A DNA stretch of 7,464 nucleotides from an uncultured bacterium (GCA_905214315.1 CAJMLN010000074.1:1-7464), one strand, 5' to 3'. Positions 1-6,909 are shown, counted from the first letter of the stretch. Program-made: numbers and translations. The notes: generated from the sequence alone by a model not told the origin.

Positions 1-79
1 CTGAAAAGAAAAATACCCATGATTTTGCTTGTGTTATTTGGGATTTTATAGTATTTTACTTATATAGAAAAAACGCATA

Positions 80-88
80 TGTTATAAT
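80..88 (+). promoter_or_regulatory. Extended -10 promoter of the CHR gene pair
   Basis: A consensus TATAAT lies at 83-88 and is preceded by TG at 80-81, giving an extended -10 element. No good -35 box is found at 16-18 bases; the nearest TTTACT (55-60) is too far away at 22 bases, which fits an extended -10 promoter that does not rely on a -35. Transcription would start near 95, leaving a leader of about 17 bases. The ribosome binding site AGGAG (101-105) sits 6 bases before the ATG at 112. The AT-rich stretch 1-79 shows no other gene or clear signal. Confidence 0.6.
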
Positions 89-111
89 AAGCTTGCAAAC
101 AGGAGATTTTT

Positions 112-669
112 ATGCAAAAAGATCATAAATTTTACCGAAAGCTGTTCTTTACCACCCTGCAGATCAGCGCGTTTACTTTCGGCGGCGGCTTCGTAATTGT
201 TTCGCTCATGCGCAAAAAATATGTAGAAGAACTGCACTGGATTACCGAACAGGAAATGCTGGATTTTACGGCAATTGCCCAATCCGCTCCCGGAGCTATC
301 GCCGTTAACGCTTCCCTGCTTTTAGGTTATCATCTGGCCGGATTTTCAGGTGCGCTGACCACCATTATTGCTACCATTTTGCCGCCGCTGGTCATTCTTT
401 CTCTTCTGTCCTTTGGCTACAGTGCTTTTGCCCAGAACCATTTCATTCAAAGCATACTGCAGGGTATGCAGGCGGGCGTTGCCGCAATTATCGTGGATAT
501 TGTTATTTCCATGGCCGGTACGTTTATTAAAAGCAAAAAAATAATTTCCCTGCTGCTGATGGCAGGCGCGTTCATCGCCGTAGCTTTTTTCAAAGTAAAT
601 GTTATTCTTGTACTGGCAGTCGGCGCGCTGGCCGGTCTTCTGCTGTTAAAAAAGGAGACGGAAAAATGA
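112..669 (+). CDS. Chromate transporter (CHR family), first half-subunit
   Basis: This 185-residue hydrophobic membrane protein is one CHR domain (PF02417 type). It shows the glycine-rich FGGG signature at residues 23-26 in the first membrane segment and the conserved SAPGAIAVN stretch at residues 58-66, the position of the family's PGP..N motif; here the second proline is replaced by alanine. Several further hydrophobic segments fill the C-terminal half, which ends in a lysine-rich tail. In the family, long CHR proteins have two such domains fused, while short-chain ones, common in Bacillota, are encoded as adjacent pairs that work together; this is the N-type member. The known activity is chromate efflux, and some members are linked to sulfate transport. 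The ATG is chosen because of AGGAG 6 bases upstream. Its TGA overlaps the ATG of the next gene (ATGA), so the two are translationally coupled. The natural substrate in this organism is unknown. Confidence 0.9.
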   Translation: MQKDHKFYRKLFFTTLQISAFTFGGGFVIVSLMRKKYVEELHWITEQEMLDFTAIAQSAPGAIAVNASLLLGYHLAGFSGALTTIIATILPPLVILSLLSFGYSAFAQNHFIQSILQGMQAGVAAIIVDIVISMAGTFIKSKKIISLLLMAGAFIAVAFFKVNVILVLAVGALAGLLLLKKETEK

Positions 670-1232
670 TCTATCTGCAGTTATTCTGGGCTTTTTTTCA
701 AATCGGCCTATTCAGTATCGGCGGCGGATATGCAGCAATGCCAATGATCCAAAGCCAGGTTGTCAGCAGTTTCGGCTGGCTGACGATGGCGGAATTTGCC
801 GACGTCGTTACTATTTCGGAAATGACGCCCGGCCCCATTACCTTAAACGCCGCCACTTTTGTCGGCACCCAAGTAGCCGGAATTCCCGGTGCACTGGCCG
901 CCACCTTTGGCTGTATCGTACCTTCCTGCATTATTGTTACGACGTTGGCCGTTCTGTATAAAAAGTTCAGCCGGGCAAACACTGTACAGCGCGTTCTTTC
1001 CGGCCTGCGTCCCGTTGTGGTGGGATTAATCGCCTCTGCGGCGCTTACCCTTGTTTTGGTTGCTTTTTGGGGCGGAGAATTTTCCACAAACTTTTCTGAC
1101 CTTAACCTTTTTGCCGTTGCATTTTTTGCCGCAGGTCTTTTCCTGCTGAAAAAATTCAAGCCCAGCCCCATTTATATTCTGCTGGGGTCGGGCTTGCTGG
1201 GCCTGATTTTTTACGGTTTTTTAGGGTTATAA
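666..1232 (+). CDS. Chromate transporter (CHR family), second half-subunit
   Basis: This 188-residue membrane protein is the second CHR domain of the pair. It repeats the fold of its neighbour: GGG at residues 19-21 followed by YAAMPM, then the fuller family motif EMTPGPITLN at residues 52-61 and ATFVGTQVAG, followed by at least four hydrophobic segments. It resembles the C-type member of paired short-chain CHR transporters. The start codon overlaps the previous stop by 4 bases, and AGGAG at 653-657 lies 8 bases upstream, so both proteins are probably made in similar amounts and join as a heterodimer in the cytoplasmic membrane. The 3' end also contains a strong hairpin with T-runs on both strands (1149-1222), so the last ~25 codons serve as protein code and as a likely terminator. 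It ends 3 bases from the stop of the convergent maturase gene. Substrate could be chromate, sulfate or another oxyanion; not decidable here. Confidence 0.9.
   Translation: MIYLQLFWAFFQIGLFSIGGGYAAMPMIQSQVVSSFGWLTMAEFADVVTISEMTPGPITLNAATFVGTQVAGIPGALAATFGCIVPSCIIVTTLAVLYKKFSRANTVQRVLSGLRPVVVGLIASAALTLVLVAFWGGEFSTNFSDLNLFAVAFFAAGLFLLKKFKPSPIYILLGSGLLGLIFYGFLGL
1149..1222. terminator. Bidirectional intrinsic terminator inside the 3' end of the second CHR gene
   Basis: The arms 1157-1170 and 1183-1196 pair over 14 positions, with one A/C mismatch (1164/1189) and one G/T wobble (1165/1188), around a 12-base loop. On the minus strand the stem is followed after two A bases by six T (A-run 1149-1154 on the plus strand), a good terminator for the sulfatase operon. 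On the plus strand two six-T runs follow, at 1207-1212 and 1217-1222; the first is 10 bases from the main stem, but an alternative pairing of 1160-1166 with 1196-1202 brings it within 4 bases. The whole element is coding in the CHR gene. Minus-strand termination would put roughly 40-90 bases of 3' UTR after the maturase stop. Confidence 0.65.
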
Positions 1233-1235
1233 TCG

Positions 1236-2333
1236 TTACCGGATATTTTGCGCCAAAGAAACCATTCTGTCAAAAGAATAATCAAAAAACGCCCGATAGG
1301 CCTCGCAAAAACGATTTACGCCGGCCGGCCCTTCTATCCGGTGCCGGCGGCAGCCGTTCCGGCAAAGCGCCGCATACCGGCAGTGGCGGCAAGCCTCCGG
1401 CACCGGTACGGAATCCTCGATAAATCTGCTTTCTTTTCCCCGCTGCTCCAGCGTTTCAAAGCTGTCCACACAAAGATTGCCCAAGCGGTATTCATCCAAA
1501 ACATAAAAATCGCAGGGATAAATGCTTCCGTCCGCTTCTATCACATTCTGCAGCGTACAAACACCGCTGAACCCGCAGCATTCGGGCGGATATCCCCGCA
1601 ACATGCCGATATAATTATCAAACTGCCGAATGGATATATAATTTCCCGCCATAAAGTCCCTGTACCAGCAATCAAACAGCCGCTTCATAAAATCAGCATA
1701 ACGCGCCGGCGTCAAGGCAAAACTCTCTGCGGGCTTTTGCAGCGGATCCAGACAGGGAATAAACTGAAGATACCTGAAATTCTGCTTTTTGTACGCATCA
1801 TAAATTTGGGTAATATGCCGTGCCGTCGCAGCATAAACCACGGTAAGAATATTAAATTCCACCTTGTATTTTTCCAGCATACGGGCTGCCTGCATCACCT
1901 GAGCAAAGCTTCCCTTTCCATCGGGATATACACGGCAAAAATCATGTGTTTCCTTGATCCCGTCCAAAGAGAGCCCTACCAGAAATTTTTCCTTTGCCAA
2001 AAAAGCACACCAGGCCTCGTTTAAAAGCACGCCGTTGGTCTGTATGGCATTATAAATTTTGAGGTTTTTGCGGTTATATCTTTTCTGCAGGGCAACAACC
2101 GTCTGAAAAAACTCCAATCCGGCCAGCGTAGGTTCTCCGCCCTGAAACGCGAATGTACACGCGCCCTGCGCATAGTCCAGTGCTTTTTCTATAATCCTCT
2201 CCAGTATTTCAGGCTGCATGATGCCGTAGCTTTCCTGCTGGCGGCTGCAGGCTTCATCATGGTAAAAGCAATAGCGGCAGCGCAAATTGCACAGTCCCGA
2301 GGCCGGCTTTAACAACAAATATAACGGCGGCAT
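1236..2333 (-). CDS. Anaerobic sulfatase-maturating enzyme (radical SAM, anSME)
   Basis: This 365-residue cytoplasmic enzyme oxidises the active-site Cys (or Ser) of a sulfatase to C-alpha-formylglycine using S-adenosylmethionine and Fe-S clusters, without oxygen. The radical SAM motif CX3CX2C is C15, C19, C22 (CNLRCRYC). QGGEPTL at residues 64-70 is the SAM-binding stretch. The C-terminal SPASM domain has all the cysteines for two auxiliary [4Fe-4S] clusters: C253, C259, C274, C315, C318, C324, C328 and C343. D275, next to C274, matches the proposed general base (D277) of the Clostridium perfringens enzyme, and the N-terminal Cys and Gln64 have the same numbers as in that 370-residue protein. 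The start is set by AAGGAG (2344-2339) 5 bases upstream. It is the last gene of the sulfatase operon, so its likely clients are the three Cys-type sulfatases encoded just upstream. It ends 3 bases from the convergent CHR gene. Confidence 0.95.
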   Translation of the reverse strand: MPPLYLLLKPASGLCNLRCRYCFYHDEACSRQQESYGIMQPEILERIIEKALDYAQGACTFAFQGGEPTLAGLEFFQTVVALQKRYNRKNLKIYNAIQTNGVLLNEAWCAFLAKEKFLVGLSLDGIKETHDFCRVYPDGKGSFAQVMQAARMLEKYKVEFNILTVVYAATARHITQIYDAYKKQNFRYLQFIPCLDPLQKPAESFALTPARYADFMKRLFDCWYRDFMAGNYISIRQFDNYIGMLRGYPPECCGFSGVCTLQNVIEADGSIYPCDFYVLDEYRLGNLCVDSFETLEQRGKESRFIEDSVPVPEACRHCRYAALCRNGCRRHRIEGPAGVNRFCEAYRAFFDYSFDRMVSLAQNIR

Positions 2334-2348
2334 ACGTTCTCCTTGCTT

Positions 2349-2417
2349 CTATAAATCAATAGGATATCCCTCCGGCATGGCGGAAAGCTCCTGCTCATGC
2401 AGATATACATGATCCTA
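2349..2417 (-). other. Possible lost or read-through C-terminal extension of sulfatase A
   Basis: The TAG stop of sulfatase A (2415-2417) is followed in the same frame by 21 sense codons (starting DHVYLHEQEL and ending PEGYPIDL) before a second TAG at 2349-2351. The second stop is only 15 bases from the maturase ATG, a spacing typical of this tight operon, whereas the first stop leaves an 81-base gap that would otherwise be unexplained. The translated stretch looks like ordinary protein sequence. This suggests the ancestral protein was about 474 residues and that the first TAG is a recent nonsense change, a sequencing error or a read-through site. It is an inference from frame and spacing only. 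Confidence 0.4.
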
Positions 2418-3773
2418 CCGGTAATCCTGATAGGGATTTTTTCGGCAATTTTCAAGCTGCCGTGCCACATCCGTCCGCACCGCCGGCGCACAGTCCCGGG
2501 CGCGGTAGTCTTCCAATAATTTCTGCAAACAGCATATTCTCTCCTGTTCGGACTGATAGGCGTTGCTCGCCTCCGGGAAAACGTCAAAATACCAGTATTT
2601 CCGGTCTGCCTCTGAATAAATCAGCTTATCCTCGCCCGAGGATACCATATACAATCCCGTATCGCCATTGCTGAACTGCGAATATACCACGTCATGCTTC
2701 TGCGTCAGCAGATCCACACCGTCAAAGTCTTCCTTTTGATAGGGAATCTGCGCCAAAGAAAGCAAAGTAGGCGCAATATCCGCCAAAGAGGCCGGATCCC
2801 GGCGCACACAAGGTCCGTTTCCGCTCTTGATCAAAAGGGGAACATTGCAGGCGGCATCCAGCATCGTGCGTTTTCCCAAACAGTTGTAATCTCCCAGCAG
2901 CTCGCCGTGATCTGAAGAAAAGAGAATCACCGTATTCTCATACAATCCCCGCTCTTTCAGCACGGCAATAATCCGCCCGATCTGATAGTCCACAAACGAA
3001 ACGCAGGCATAATAAAACCCTTTCATCACCTGCAGCAAATGCTCGTCGATTCCTACTCCCAGGCCTTTATACTGGTTTTGCAAAAGGTTATGGAAGCTTA
3101 TAAGTTCCCGGCTTTCCTCCGGCACAAACGGCTTTGGCAAATTGCGGCGGTAGAGCTTATTCCAAGGTGCCGGCGGCGCAAACGGCGGATGCGGATGAAT
3201 AAAAGACGCCATAAGGAAAAACGGCTGCTCCTCCGGCTGTTTCTTTAAAAAATCCACTGCCCGGTCTCCTACCCACTGGGTAGGATGCGCCTTCTGCGGC
3301 AGACGGGAGATTTGGGGAATATAATACATCTCGCTGCGCTGGCCGTTATAATCAAAAACATCCGTATAGCCATTTTGCACCAAGTACCGGTAATAATCAT
3401 CCTCTGGCGCGGCCAATTCCTCCTGTATCTTCCGTGCGGAAAAGCCGTGAAGGCCATACGGATCACAGGGAAAGTGCATCTTTCCGATGCCCATTGTCGT
3501 ATATCCCCGTTCGGAAAAGCGCTGATACAGCGTTTTTCCCGCATAGCGAAAACCATCGGCATTGTCGTTGCAGCCGCTGCGGTTAGGATAAACGCCCTGC
3601 ATCATGCACAGACGGGCCGGCACACATACCGGGGAAGGCGTATAACAGCGGGTGAACACCGCCGAATCCGCCGCCAGCGCGTCAAGCGCAGGTGTCTGAA
3701 TCGCCGGATTTCCCAATGCAGCAATTGTATCACTCCGCTGCTGGTCTGTAAAAAGCATTAATACGTTTTTCAT
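2415..3773 (-). CDS. Sulfatase A, Cys-type, formylglycine-dependent, cytoplasmic
   Basis: This 452-residue protein belongs to the S1 formylglycine sulfatase family within the alkaline phosphatase superfamily, which hydrolyse sulfate esters. The maturation motif is C50-V-P-A-R54, where C50 would become formylglycine. Metal-site residues are D10 and Q11 near the N-terminus and D288-H289 in SSDHGELLG; K98 and H100 (GKMH), H193/H195 (HPHPP) and K301 are the usual sulfate-binding positions. The DQ...DH pattern resembles choline sulfatase and phosphonate monoester hydrolase-type members rather than the DD...DN of classic arylsulfatases. No signal peptide is present, so it should stay in the cytoplasm. 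Its ATG overlaps the stop of sulfatase B by 4 bases; a purine-rich GGAAGGAAAG lies upstream. The annotated stop is an in-frame TAG followed by 21 more open codons, so the C-terminus may be shortened. Substrate is not identifiable; a glycan or other sulfate ester is likely. Confidence 0.9.
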   Translation of the reverse strand: MKNVLMLFTDQQRSDTIAALGNPAIQTPALDALAADSAVFTRCYTPSPVCVPARLCMMQGVYPNRSGCNDNADGFRYAGKTLYQRFSERGYTTMGIGKMHFPCDPYGLHGFSARKIQEELAAPEDDYYRYLVQNGYTDVFDYNGQRSEMYYIPQISRLPQKAHPTQWVGDRAVDFLKKQPEEQPFFLMASFIHPHPPFAPPAPWNKLYRRNLPKPFVPEESRELISFHNLLQNQYKGLGVGIDEHLLQVMKGFYYACVSFVDYQIGRIIAVLKERGLYENTVILFSSDHGELLGDYNCLGKRTMLDAACNVPLLIKSGNGPCVRRDPASLADIAPTLLSLAQIPYQKEDFDGVDLLTQKHDVVYSQFSNGDTGLYMVSSGEDKLIYSEADRKYWYFDVFPEASNAYQSEQERICCLQKLLEDYRARDCAPAVRTDVARQLENCRKNPYQDYR

Positions 3774-5434
3774 TTGCTGTCGCTTTCCTTCCTGCCGCAG
3801 CCTTTCGGCCTCTTCTCCTCCGCGCGCCAGCAGGGCTTCGGAGCATCCTCATGCCAGGGCGAACGCGTCTGCGGATAGAGCGGAATACTGCAGGTCGCGC
3901 CGTCATTGATGAAGGCACGACCATCCCGAACTGGCAAAACCGCATACTGCGGCATAAAAGCCGGCGCATTTTTCACCCGCATCAGCCGCTCCAGCAATTC
4001 CTGCTTTTTTTCAGCGTAAGCGGATTCCCTATACAAATTATGCTGTTCCTGCGGGTCATCCTTTAAGAAAAACATCTGGCCGGTGATTCTTTCTGCGGTA
4101 TTTAGCGTAAGGCGATATCCCTCCCGCGTAATCACCGTAGAGCTGTTGCCCAGCATAATCCCTATCTCCTCATGCGGATCCTGCTCCGCCCCGCCGCACA
4201 CCTCGGCAAAAGAGATTCCCTCCAGGGGCGGCAATTCCTCTGCCCGACACTGCGCCCAGGCGCAAAGCGTAGGATAAATATCCAGCGACGTCGTCAGCCG
4301 CTGACTGACAATTCCCTCCTGCACCGGACCTCCCGCTGCAATCAGCGGCGTACGCACACAGGCATCATAATGTGTTTCGCCCTTGGCTATCAGGCCGTGA
4401 TCCCCCATCAGATCGCCGTGATCGGTTGTAAACAATATAACCGTATTCTCCCAAAGTCCTAACTCGCGCACCCTGGCAATAATCCGTCCGATCTGGTCAT
4501 CAATAAACTTAATAGAACCATGATAAAGCGCCCGAAGTTTGGCAATAACCCCCGGCCGGTCTTTGATCTTATCAAACCGCAGATAACTCCGCTGTGCCTG
4601 CGCCAAATACGGAAAGTCCTCCTCTTTCCACTCCTGCGGCAGGGCTTCCTTCATATCCTCCGGCGAAAACATCGAGGCATACGGCTCCGGCGGATTATAC
4701 GGATCATGCGGATCCACATAGGAAATATGACAGAAAAACGGTTTGTCCTCACCGGCATGCCGGTGAATAAAATCCAGCCCTAAGTCCGTAATATAGCGCG
4801 TGTCATGCACCTCTGCCGGCAGGGGCGAGGGATACATTCTGTCCCAGGGGGATTTCTCCATCCGCGGACGCATATATTTTTCAAACCACTGCTTTTTCTG
4901 CTCCACTTCCTCTGTGCTTGCTCCCTGCAGGGTTTCAATCGGCACTGAAGCGCCGCGGTTTCCGCTATGGTCATTCGTAATGGCTATCGCCCGCTCCAGA
5001 TATTGGGGATATTTCTCCTGTACCCAATCGATATACGGGCCCCATTTCGGGTCTTCGGTAATCACAGATTCTTCAAACCCCAAATAACGCAGATTCTCCG
5101 GCACCGGCCACATCATAGGCGTAACGTGAAATTTTCCAAAGCCTCCGGTGGCATAGCCCTGACGGCGCAGCACATGCGGATAGGCCGGATTTTCACCGCC
5201 CAGCGTCATATTGTTCATACAAATACCGTTGATAATACTGGAACGCCCCGTCAAAATACAGGCACGGTTCGGCGCGCATACCGGCGCAGCCGCATAATTG
5301 CGGGTAAAACGGCAGCCATACGCTGCCATAGCGTCTAAATTCGGCGTAGAAGGCACACCGCTGCCATAGCAGCCGATAAATGACGCCGCCAGCTGATCAG
5401 CCATAATCAAAATAATATTAGGTTGCTTGCTCAT
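3770..5434 (-). CDS. Sulfatase B, Cys-type, formylglycine-dependent, cytoplasmic
   Basis: At 554 residues this is the longest of the three sulfatases. The N-terminus PNIILIMADQ gives D13 and Q14; the maturation motif is C53-A-P-N-R57, followed by ACILTG. K101 and H103 lie in GKFH, H243 in YVDPHDPYNPP, D338-H339 in FTTDHGDLMGDHG, and K351 follows, so all expected active-site positions are filled. Compared with its neighbours it has a larger middle region between GKFH and PFF (about residues 105-232) and a long polar C-terminal tail rich in Lys, Arg and Glu, which probably shape substrate binding. There is no signal peptide. It follows sulfatase C by 15 bases, with no convincing Shine-Dalgarno sequence (only AAGAACC upstream), so translation probably relies on ribosomes arriving from the gene before. 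Its stop overlaps the start of sulfatase A. It shares the QIGRIIA...ENTVILF block with sulfatase A, so the two are probably closer relatives. Substrate unknown. Confidence 0.92.
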   Translation of the reverse strand: MSKQPNIILIMADQLAASFIGCYGSGVPSTPNLDAMAAYGCRFTRNYAAAPVCAPNRACILTGRSSIINGICMNNMTLGGENPAYPHVLRRQGYATGGFGKFHVTPMMWPVPENLRYLGFEESVITEDPKWGPYIDWVQEKYPQYLERAIAITNDHSGNRGASVPIETLQGASTEEVEQKKQWFEKYMRPRMEKSPWDRMYPSPLPAEVHDTRYITDLGLDFIHRHAGEDKPFFCHISYVDPHDPYNPPEPYASMFSPEDMKEALPQEWKEEDFPYLAQAQRSYLRFDKIKDRPGVIAKLRALYHGSIKFIDDQIGRIIARVRELGLWENTVILFTTDHGDLMGDHGLIAKGETHYDACVRTPLIAAGGPVQEGIVSQRLTTSLDIYPTLCAWAQCRAEELPPLEGISFAEVCGGAEQDPHEEIGIMLGNSSTVITREGYRLTLNTAERITGQMFFLKDDPQEQHNLYRESAYAEKKQELLERLMRVKNAPAFMPQYAVLPVRDGRAFINDGATCSIPLYPQTRSPWHEDAPKPCWRAEEKRPKGCGRKESDSK

Positions 5435-5449
5435 CGTTTCGAGGTTCTT

Positions 5450-6859
5450 TCAGCGTTCCAGTTTTTTATTGTTCAGCAGCTCTTCCCGCGGCCATATGGA
5501 GGCCATCAGCGGATCGCCGCTTTCATGCAAAAACATATATAAATCCCGGCGCATCTGCGCAATACGCTCTCTATGCTCCGGTAAAAAAATCAAGTTTTCC
5601 AGCTCCCAAGGGTCATTCTGCAGATCATACAGCTCGTCAATATCCGTTGCATTATACACATACTTATACTGCCGCTGCCGCAGCATCCGCTGCGAAAACA
5701 GTCCGAACTGCGCGCCGTGATACGCCGAAACGGCAAATTCGCGGCCGTTATCCTCCAGCAAGCTCGCCCCCTGAAAGGTTTCCGGAATCTCTATGCCGGC
5801 CAATTGCAGAATCGTATAAGCCAGATCAATAGTGTGATGCACAAACATATCATTCTGTGCCCTTTTTCCTCCGGGGCAGCGCAAAATCAAGGGTACGCGG
5901 GTAATATCATCGTACATATTATAATGCTTATCTACAAAGCCGTGAGAGCCGCACATATCACCGTGATCGGTTGTATAAATGACAACCGTATTATCCGCCA
6001 GCCCCAGTTCCTCCAGTTTCTGCAATACACGGCCGACTTCATAATCCAGCAGAGAAATTTCCGCATAATAAAGGCGGATCATCTCCCGGATATCCTCATC
6101 GCACAGTTCGTTAAGCCCCCAGACATTCCGCAGCTTTCGCAGTGCATACGGCTTATTTACCAGCGAGTCATGCACACTGCCCCAAAGCGGAATGTCTTTT
6201 CCCTGATATCTGCCGGCAAAATCCTGCGGTACAATGCTGGGCAAATGCGGCTCCGAAGGATCCCACTGCAGAAAAAAAGGTTCCTCTCTTTTAGAAAGTG
6301 CCTCCAATTGGTCCATCGTACAGTCCGCCCCCCAATGCAGACGGCTTTGCGTATGTTCAATCGGATCAATCCGATTCTCAAATACCCTGCAGGGCACTTC
6401 CCCGTCTCTTTGCTGGAACCGCGCAGTCATCACCTGATTTTCCCTGCACCAAGCGTTATATTCATACTCGGGAATATAAGTATCCATCCCCACATCCAAC
6501 GGTGACGGATGATGGGCGCTGTTATCCTTTCGCCCTAAATGCCATTTACCGATATAGCTTTGCCGATAGCCCGCCTCATGCAGCAGCTGCGGCACCATAG
6601 GAGCATTCATCGGCAGCGCACACTGCGGCTCCGTATGCTCCGGAATCGTCAGACAACCGTGCACATAGGACCACTGCCCGTTTAAAAAGCTGGCCCGTGC
6701 GGGCGTACAAACCGGACAGGTCGTATATGCGTTGGTAAAATTTATTCCCTGCTCTGCCAATCGGTTCAGGCATGGCGTCTGAATTGCATGGTTGCCGTTT
6801 ATACCAAGGCAGTCATACCGATGCTGATCTGAAGAAATCATTAAAAAATTCGGTTTCAT
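5450..6859 (-). CDS. Sulfatase C, Cys-type, formylglycine-dependent, cytoplasmic; first gene of the operon
   Basis: This 469-residue sulfatase starts MKPNFLMISSDQH, with metal ligands D11 and Q12. The maturation motif is C51-T-P-A-R55 (PVCTPARASFLNG). The conserved GKWHLG supplies K105 and H107, WDPSEPH supplies H205, TTDHGDMCGSHG supplies D298 and H299, and K311 completes the sulfate pocket. The C-terminal subdomain includes the family's usual YDLQNDPWELENL stretch (ligand to the fold's second sheet), which is clearer here than in sulfatase A. No signal peptide or lipobox is present, so a cytoplasmic site is expected. The start is secure: GAGGAGG (6874-6868) lies 8 bases before the ATG, the strongest ribosome binding site of the operon, and a promoter sits directly upstream. 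It is the most divergent of the three paralogues, which suggests a distinct sulfated substrate or position. The exact substrate cannot be read from the sequence. Confidence 0.92.
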   Translation of the reverse strand: MKPNFLMISSDQHRYDCLGINGNHAIQTPCLNRLAEQGINFTNAYTTCPVCTPARASFLNGQWSYVHGCLTIPEHTEPQCALPMNAPMVPQLLHEAGYRQSYIGKWHLGRKDNSAHHPSPLDVGMDTYIPEYEYNAWCRENQVMTARFQQRDGEVPCRVFENRIDPIEHTQSRLHWGADCTMDQLEALSKREEPFFLQWDPSEPHLPSIVPQDFAGRYQGKDIPLWGSVHDSLVNKPYALRKLRNVWGLNELCDEDIREMIRLYYAEISLLDYEVGRVLQKLEELGLADNTVVIYTTDHGDMCGSHGFVDKHYNMYDDITRVPLILRCPGGKRAQNDMFVHHTIDLAYTILQLAGIEIPETFQGASLLEDNGREFAVSAYHGAQFGLFSQRMLRQRQYKYVYNATDIDELYDLQNDPWELENLIFLPEHRERIAQMRRDLYMFLHESGDPLMASIWPREELLNNKKLER

Positions 6860-6880
6860 TCCTGTTTCCTCCTCTTTTGT

Positions 6881-6909
6881 ATTATAGCATACCGCTGGAA
6901 GACCTGCAA
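6881..6909 (-). promoter_or_regulatory. Promoter of the sulfatase-maturase operon
   Basis: On the minus strand a perfect -10 box TATAAT (6886-6881) is preceded by exactly 17 bases and TTGCAG (6909-6904), a -35 box matching the strong TTG half of the consensus. Transcription would begin near 6874, so the mRNA leader would be only about 15 bases and the Shine-Dalgarno sequence GAGGAGG (6874-6868) would sit almost at the 5' end. A second possible -10, TATAAT at 7018-7013 on the same strand, has only poor TTGTT-like -35 candidates. Confidence 0.55.

Noticed and set aside
1248..2024. Long plus-strand reading frame opposite the maturase gene (258 codons).
   Set aside because: It is the antisense shadow of a clearly conserved radical SAM gene, with no recognisable domain and no ribosome binding site.
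5717..6505. Long plus-strand reading frame opposite sulfatase C (262 codons).
   Set aside because: It mirrors the sulfatase coding sequence in antisense, and shows no family motif or plausible start signals.
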